Assembly: GCA_947500035.1 (NCBI GenBank)
Contig: CANMQP010000008.1
Span: 1 to 64,000 of the forward strand
Source: an uncultured Kiloniellaceae bacterium
Lineage (GTDB): Bacteria; Pseudomonadota; Alphaproteobacteria; Kiloniellales; Kiloniellaceae
DNA: 64,000 bases
Reading direction: 5' to 3'
Shown here one piece after another: positions 60,132 through 64,000 of this stretch. The number at the start of each line of letters is the position of its first letter. Position 1 is the stretch's first letter. The position numbers and the translations under genes are program-made. The notes beneath the pieces were generated by a model. It made no database searches and was not told where the DNA came from. It saw only the letters and a program-made list of their open reading frames with translations.

Positions 60132-61439
60132 GTGCCAAGCGCAGCAGATGTCATCATTATCGGATCCGGCGTCATTGGTGCCGCGACCGCTTTTGAACTC
60201 GCCAAGACCGGCTTTAGAACACTCACGGTCGATCGGAATGCCGCCGCCGGGCACGGTTCAACCAGTGGATCCTGTGCGATCATTCGCATGCACTACTCGA
60301 CCCTCGCAGGCACCGCCTTCGCCTACGAAGGCTATTTCTACTGGCGGGACTGGGCAGACTACCTGGAGACCGCGGATCCCAAAGGTTTAGCGACTTTCAA
60401 GGAAACCGGCTGCCTGGTCATGGCAACGGAAGCAAATGGTTACCTGGAGAAGCACAAAGCCATTTCGCGCGAGATCGAGTGTCCTTTCGAAGAGTGGGAT
60501 GCCGCAAGGATCCTGCAACAGATACCGGGGTATAGCCTCGAGCGTTTCGCACCCGCCAAAACCAAGGACGATCCCAATTTCGGGATGCCAAGCGGCGGAG
60601 CGATCACGAGCGGGGTATTCTGGCCGACAGCCGGCTACGTTACCGACCCGGCGCTCTCCGCCCAGAACCTCGCCTTCGCCGCCCAATCAAAGGGATCGCT
60701 GTTTCGTCATAATGCTGAGGTCAGTCGGGTTTTGACGGCGAATGGCCGTGTGAAAGGCGTGCAGCTCGCATCGGGCGAAGAAATCCATGCCCCGGTCGTG
60801 GTGAACGTGGCGGGCCCGGCCTCGTCCAGGATAAACGCCATGGCCGGTGTCCTGGAAGATATGACGATCAGCACGAGAGCGCTACGCCAGGAAGTGGTCC
60901 ACGTTCCGGCGCCCCCGGGGCTTGATTTTGACTCCAGCGGTATCGTGATATCCGACAGCGACATTGCCTGTTACATCCGTCCTGAACATGGCAATAACAT
61001 CCTTGTCGGCAGCGAAGACCCACCCTGTGACGACCACATATGGGTTAAGGACGACACGGACTTCAATCGTGACTTTACAGATCAGTGGACGACGCAGGCG
61101 ATGCGCTACGCCCAGCGTCTGCCGTCACTCGGAATTCCCAGCCGTCCGCGCGGCGTTGTCGATCTCTATGACGTTTCGGACGATTGGATTCCGATTTACG
61201 ACAAGTCGTCCCTGCCCGGCTTCTATATGGCCTGCGGTTCCAGCGGCAATCAGTACAAGAACGCCCCCATTGCCGGCAAGATGATGGCGGCGCTGATTAG
61301 CTACTGTGAAAACGGGGGCGACCACGACAGCACGCCGCTGCAATTCACTCTGCCGCGGATTGGCAGGAGTATTGACGTTGGATTCTACTCGCGGAACCGG
61401 GAAATCAACAGCGAATCCAGCTTTTCAGTCCTCGGCTAG
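60132..61439 (+). CDS. DAO-family FAD-dependent oxidoreductase
   Basis: A 435-residue flavoenzyme of the glycine/sarcosine oxidase-type DAO family: dinucleotide motif GSGVIGAATAFELAKTG (about 11-27), VDRNAAAGHGSTSGSCAIIRMHYS, a VVNVAGPASSRI segment and the C-terminal region VVDLYDVSDDWIPIYDKS..GFYMACGSSGNQYKNAPIAGK. It should oxidise a secondary or primary amine, passing electrons to oxygen or a carrier. GTG 60132 has AGGAA at about 9 bases. No tetrahydrofolate domain is fused. The substrate is not predictable from its neighbours. Confidence 0.88.
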   Translation: MPSAADVIIIGSGVIGAATAFELAKTGFRTLTVDRNAAAGHGSTSGSCAIIRMHYSTLAGTAFAYEGYFYWRDWADYLETADPKGLATFKETGCLVMATEANGYLEKHKAISREIECPFEEWDAARILQQIPGYSLERFAPAKTKDDPNFGMPSGGAITSGVFWPTAGYVTDPALSAQNLAFAAQSKGSLFRHNAEVSRVLTANGRVKGVQLASGEEIHAPVVVNVAGPASSRINAMAGVLEDMTISTRALRQEVVHVPAPPGLDFDSSGIVISDSDIACYIRPEHGNNILVGSEDPPCDDHIWVKDDTDFNRDFTDQWTTQAMRYAQRLPSLGIPSRPRGVVDLYDVSDDWIPIYDKSSLPGFYMACGSSGNQYKNAPIAGKMMAALISYCENGGDHDSTPLQFTLPRIGRSIDVGFYSRNREINSESSFSVLG

Positions 61440-61476
61440 CGAAATCTCATAGTTCCGCAGGAAAATCCGGTTTCCG

Positions 61477-62583
61477 CTAATGCGATCGCGGCTTGAGTTT
61501 CAGATACTGGTAGCGATCACCGGAAGTCACCGTCACCCCAACTACGTCGGTACCGCGCAAGATCTTTAGTGGAACCTCGGCACCGGGCAGGCCCTGGCTC
61601 CAGACTTTGCGAAACAGCCCTGCCATATCGGGCACGGCCTCGCCATCCACTTCAAGCAACACATCACCGGGCTCTAGCCCCGCCTGTGACGCAGGACCAT
61701 CGGGCGTCACGCTGGTGACGATCACCCGGCCGTAGGATTCTGTCGTCAGCATGCCGAGCCAGGGCCGCCGGGGTGTCGAGGCGCGGCCCGATTCCAGCAG
61801 ATCCGCAAAAATCGGCTTCAGCAGATTGATCGGCACAAACATATTGCCCGGCAAAGCGCCGTTTGCTTCCACAGCATCGTTAACGATCAAAGAGCCGATA
61901 CCGACCAGCTCCCCGGAAGGATTGACCAGGGCCGCGCCGCCCCAATTGGGATGGGGAGGAACGGTGTAGATCGCATTGTCGAGCAGGTATTCCCAGTAGC
62001 CGGCAAACTCTCTGCGCGACGCAATGACCGCGCCAAGCGTGCTTGAAATACCACCGTGACCGATAACAAGAACGCGGTCTTCTTCCGCCAGTGCAGCGGA
62101 ATCCCCCAGCTTGACATGACCGCTGCCGAGCGGCCTGGATGCCCTTACGAGGCCAAATCCCGTCGCATGGTCATAGGCCAGAATTTCTGCGGAGACTTCA
62201 TCACCGTCCGCCGCAAACAAAGAGACCGACTGTGCTTCGAGGATAAGATATCCGATGGTCAGCACCAGACCGCTGTCATCGATGACGACGCCATTGCCTT
62301 CACGCACCTGCCCGAGAGATGCCGCCGTGCGCGCGTCACCCGGAACTTCCGCGCGCAGACGCACGACCGACGACAAAACACCGTCCATCCGCTGTTGCGC
62401 AAAGGCTTCCACGGCGAGAAACATCGCCATGAGCGCGAGAACGAAAGACACGCTCAGAGTTCGGCAGAAAAGAAGCGGTATTTTCGAACTCAGAGCCATT
62501 GCGGCATTACTACCGGCATCAGGCTTGCGGGATCTAACACCTCCCGCGTTCAGTTGGGCACTCCGTGTTACATTGCTCCGCAT
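61477..62583 (-). CDS. degenerate trypsin-like (DegP/S1C-type) protein with PDZ domain
   Basis: A 368-residue membrane-anchored or exported protein: N-terminal hydrophobic segment (PLLFCRTLSVSFVLALMAMFLAVEAFA), a trypsin-like fold and a PDZ domain (about 280-355, LGMLTTESYGRVIVTSVTPDGPASQAGLEPGDVLLEVDG). All three catalytic positions are altered: the His of LTNxH is Tyr (LTIGYLI), the Asp of xDxAL is Gly (ATGFGL) and the Ser of GNSGG is Trp (PNWGGA). So it is very likely a pseudo-protease acting through binding, perhaps a sensor of envelope stress. The start ATG 62583 has AGGAGACCGAGC before it; the frame is open to 62658. Confidence 0.8.
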   Translation of the reverse strand: MRSNVTRSAQLNAGGVRSRKPDAGSNAAMALSSKIPLLFCRTLSVSFVLALMAMFLAVEAFAQQRMDGVLSSVVRLRAEVPGDARTAASLGQVREGNGVVIDDSGLVLTIGYLILEAQSVSLFAADGDEVSAEILAYDHATGFGLVRASRPLGSGHVKLGDSAALAEEDRVLVIGHGGISSTLGAVIASRREFAGYWEYLLDNAIYTVPPHPNWGGAALVNPSGELVGIGSLIVNDAVEANGALPGNMFVPINLLKPIFADLLESGRASTPRRPWLGMLTTESYGRVIVTSVTPDGPASQAGLEPGDVLLEVDGEAVPDMAGLFRKVWSQGLPGAEVPLKILRGTDVVGVTVTSGDRYQYLKLKPRSH

Positions 62584-62745
62584 GCTCGGTCTCCTCGTTC
62601 GCTTTGCCTCCGGAACCCGCCCTAGCTTAACAGCTGCGAAGCGAAGCCGTCGCTTCACAGTCTCGTTTTCTTCTTACAGGCTAACGGCCCCATCTATGAA
62701 ATGGTGCCGCCGCCAGGTCTTTCCAAACACAAGCGCGAGATAAAT

Positions 62746-63441
62746 TCACGCGGCAGGACGCACCGCATTCGCGGCCAGACCGTCATGCATCTCCAACAGC
62801 CGCTGGCGCCACGCCTTTACCGCATCTTCACTCGGCAGAACTTCAAACGACGAAGAACAGCGCGCCCACTGGAAGGCGCCGAAAACGATGTAGTCCGCAA
62901 AGGTAGGTGTCTCTCCCCCGAGAAAAGCCTGGGCCTCCAATGTCGCCCGCAGGGGCGCAAGACCTTTGCCGAGATTCGCAAGGTGCGTGTCGCGATCCTC
63001 GCACACCGCTTCCAGGCTGGTTTTCAGCATCTTCTCCCGGCTGGTGCGGAAATAGTCTTTATCCTTTTCATGAAGCCCGGCATGCACATCGGTCAGGATG
63101 AGACGCATCAGAAGCGGATGCAGAACACGCTCGGTCCAGAACTTCAAAAACAGACTGGCCGAACGCGCGCCCTCACCGGGAAACAAAACCGGAGCCTCCG
63201 GATAGGCTTCATCGAGATAAGCTGCTATTTCCCAGGAATCGTGCAGGTGGCGTCCGGCGTCTTCAAGTACCGGCACCGAGCCCTGCCCGGACGCAGCGAT
63301 ACGTTCTTTTTCGGTGAAGCGCCAGGGCAAGGCCTCATAAGCGAGGCCTTTGTGCGCCAAGGCCATTTTGATCCGCCAGCAGTACGGGCTGAAGCGGTGG
63401 TCGTCCTGCGCGCCTGCGAGATCATAGAGCGTTATCGTCAT
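62746..63441 (-). CDS. glutathione S-transferase family protein
   Basis: A 231-residue GST: thioredoxin-like N-domain (TITLYDLAGAQDDHRFSPYCWRIKMALAHKGL, with Ser/Cys in the SPYCW position, and GQGSVPVLED for the cis-Pro) and an all-helical C-domain. It should conjugate or reduce hydrophobic electrophiles with glutathione; detailed activity is unknown. ATG 63441 has GAAGGA upstream. The start of the frame at 63516 is not needed. It lies between the pseudo-protease and the TSUP transporter on the same strand. Confidence 0.88.
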   Translation of the reverse strand: MTITLYDLAGAQDDHRFSPYCWRIKMALAHKGLAYEALPWRFTEKERIAASGQGSVPVLEDAGRHLHDSWEIAAYLDEAYPEAPVLFPGEGARSASLFLKFWTERVLHPLLMRLILTDVHAGLHEKDKDYFRTSREKMLKTSLEAVCEDRDTHLANLGKGLAPLRATLEAQAFLGGETPTFADYIVFGAFQWARCSSSFEVLPSEDAVKAWRQRLLEMHDGLAANAVRPAA

Positions 63442-63490
63442 GAACCTGTGTTTTCCTTCAAGTCTTGTGTATTCGAAGATTGCGGAAGCA

Positions 63491-64000
63491 TTATGACAGT
63501 ATACCGGAAACCCCATCGTAGAGCAGCTTCAGGCCCGTCAGGAAGAGGAAGCTGTAACAGAGATTGTAAAACAGCTTCTCGGGAATGCGGGTATGGAGCC
63601 AGATACCGCTGACGATCCCCACGAGAGCAAGCGGCAGAATGACCAGCGACGTCATGAGGTTTTCGGAGGAAAACTGACCGAGCCAGGCGTAAGGAACCAG
63701 TTTCACGTAGTTGATGATGGTGAAAAAGATCACTGTCGTCGCCTGGAAGACGGTCTTATCAAGCTTGAGCGGCAGCAGATAAACATTCAGCGGCGCGCCG
63801 CCGGAATGCGCGGCAAAGCTGGTGAAACCGGCGATCACCGACCAAAAACCGCCCCGTACAACGCTGGGGGCTTTAGCCGGGTGTGCGCCATTTCTTCGTT
63901 TGAGCCAGTAGTTCCCGCTGAAACCGAGGGCGACCATGCTGATTAAAAGCTTGATCGTATGTTCGTCCAGGTACTTGAAGCTCGCCGTTCCAATAGCAAT
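63491..64000 (-). CDS. TSUP (TauE/SafE) family permease, partial
   Basis: The C-terminal part (about 170 residues) of a TSUP transporter; the reading frame continues past the right window edge (LDEHTIKLLISMVALGF precedes the listed residues). Transmembrane segments are visible (SVIAGFTSFAAHSGGAPLNVYLLPL, VFQATTVIFFTIINYVKLVPY, LALVGIVSGIWL, LFYNLCYSFLFLTGLKLLYDG). The GG.P segment (HSGGAPL) after a membrane helix is typical of the family, which moves sulfite, sulfonates or related anions. Substrate is unknown. The gene is 50 bases from the GST gene. Confidence 0.85.
   Translation of the reverse strand: MAIGTASFKYLDEHTIKLLISMVALGFSGNYWLKRRNGAHPAKAPSVVRGGFWSVIAGFTSFAAHSGGAPLNVYLLPLKLDKTVFQATTVIFFTIINYVKLVPYAWLGQFSSENLMTSLVILPLALVGIVSGIWLHTRIPEKLFYNLCYSFLFLTGLKLLYDGVSGILS

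Noticed and set aside
1-64000. CRISPR arrays, tRNA/rRNA genes, integrase or complete IS transposase
   Set aside because: I looked for regularly spaced repeats, tRNA-like arms and DDE/tyrosine recombinase motifs and found none.

Overview
The window looks like a piece of an alphaproteobacterial chromosome. Supporting signs are a usg-type protein, a DUF6356 protein, TIGR03862-type flavoprotein, DUF2333, a Bcr/CflA transporter, frequent TTG/GTG starts with clear GGAG-type ribosome sites, and moderately high GC. Gene content (aromatic amino-acid catabolism, amino-acid ABC transport, a DmdB-like acyl-CoA ligase) would suit a marine or saline Rhodospirillales/Kiloniellales-like heterotroph; that placement is inference.

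Layout. 0-6.1 kb: minus-strand end of a prophage or phage-like block with terminase small subunit, a terminase large subunit split into two reading frames, four small structural-type proteins and a LamG + M14-carboxypeptidase tail-type protein. 6.9-19.9 kb: small, mostly uncharacterised chromosomal genes (XRE regulator, two DUF3592-like membrane paralogues around a rhodanese, several exported proteins including a second paralogue pair, a CheD-like protein, a DUF4143 ATPase, DUF2333, a SPOR protein) with long gene-poor stretches. 19.9-31.9 kb: metabolism and signalling: hydroxyacid dehydrogenase, class III adenylate cyclase, phenylalanine hydroxylase and HPPD with a divergent Lrp regulator, PhyH-type dioxygenase, dienelactone hydrolase, HIBADH-family dehydrogenase, a second Lrp, a class II amidotransferase and an SDR. 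31.9-38.6 kb: a compact catabolic/transport locus, with a six-gene minus-strand operon (ABC ATPase, permease, CMD protein, IPNS-like dioxygenase, XRE-cupin regulator, NicX/M29-like enzyme) divergent from a solute-binding protein and a creatininase-family amidohydrolase. 38.7-47.2 kb: thioredoxin-like, PAS, MFS, flavoprotein, acyl-CoA ligase and cyclic-nucleotide/FHA genes. 47.4-53.8 kb: an accessory, phage-regulation-like block (DUF2786, Sel1 protein, stand-alone DnaA domain IV, S24-type repressor with repeated operators). 54-64 kb: intradiol dioxygenase, usg, SleB hydrolase, coiled-coil protein, FAD oxidoreductase, a degenerate trypsin-like protein, GST and a TSUP transporter cut by the window edge.

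The strongest unexplained signal is a repeat of about 330 bp present twice (17.2-17.5 kb and 48.68-49.01 kb). It has 35-bp terminal inverted repeats bounded by TA, internal stems that keep pairing through compensatory changes, and ends that supply the TAG stop codon of the neighbouring gene in both places. Other points of interest are the possible N-heterocycle/amide catabolic locus, the leaderless S24 repressor with TTGTACCCATTTTG-type repeats, the DnaA domain IV protein beside it, and a trypsin-like protein that has lost all three catalytic residues. No tRNA, rRNA, CRISPR array, integrase or intact transposase was seen.
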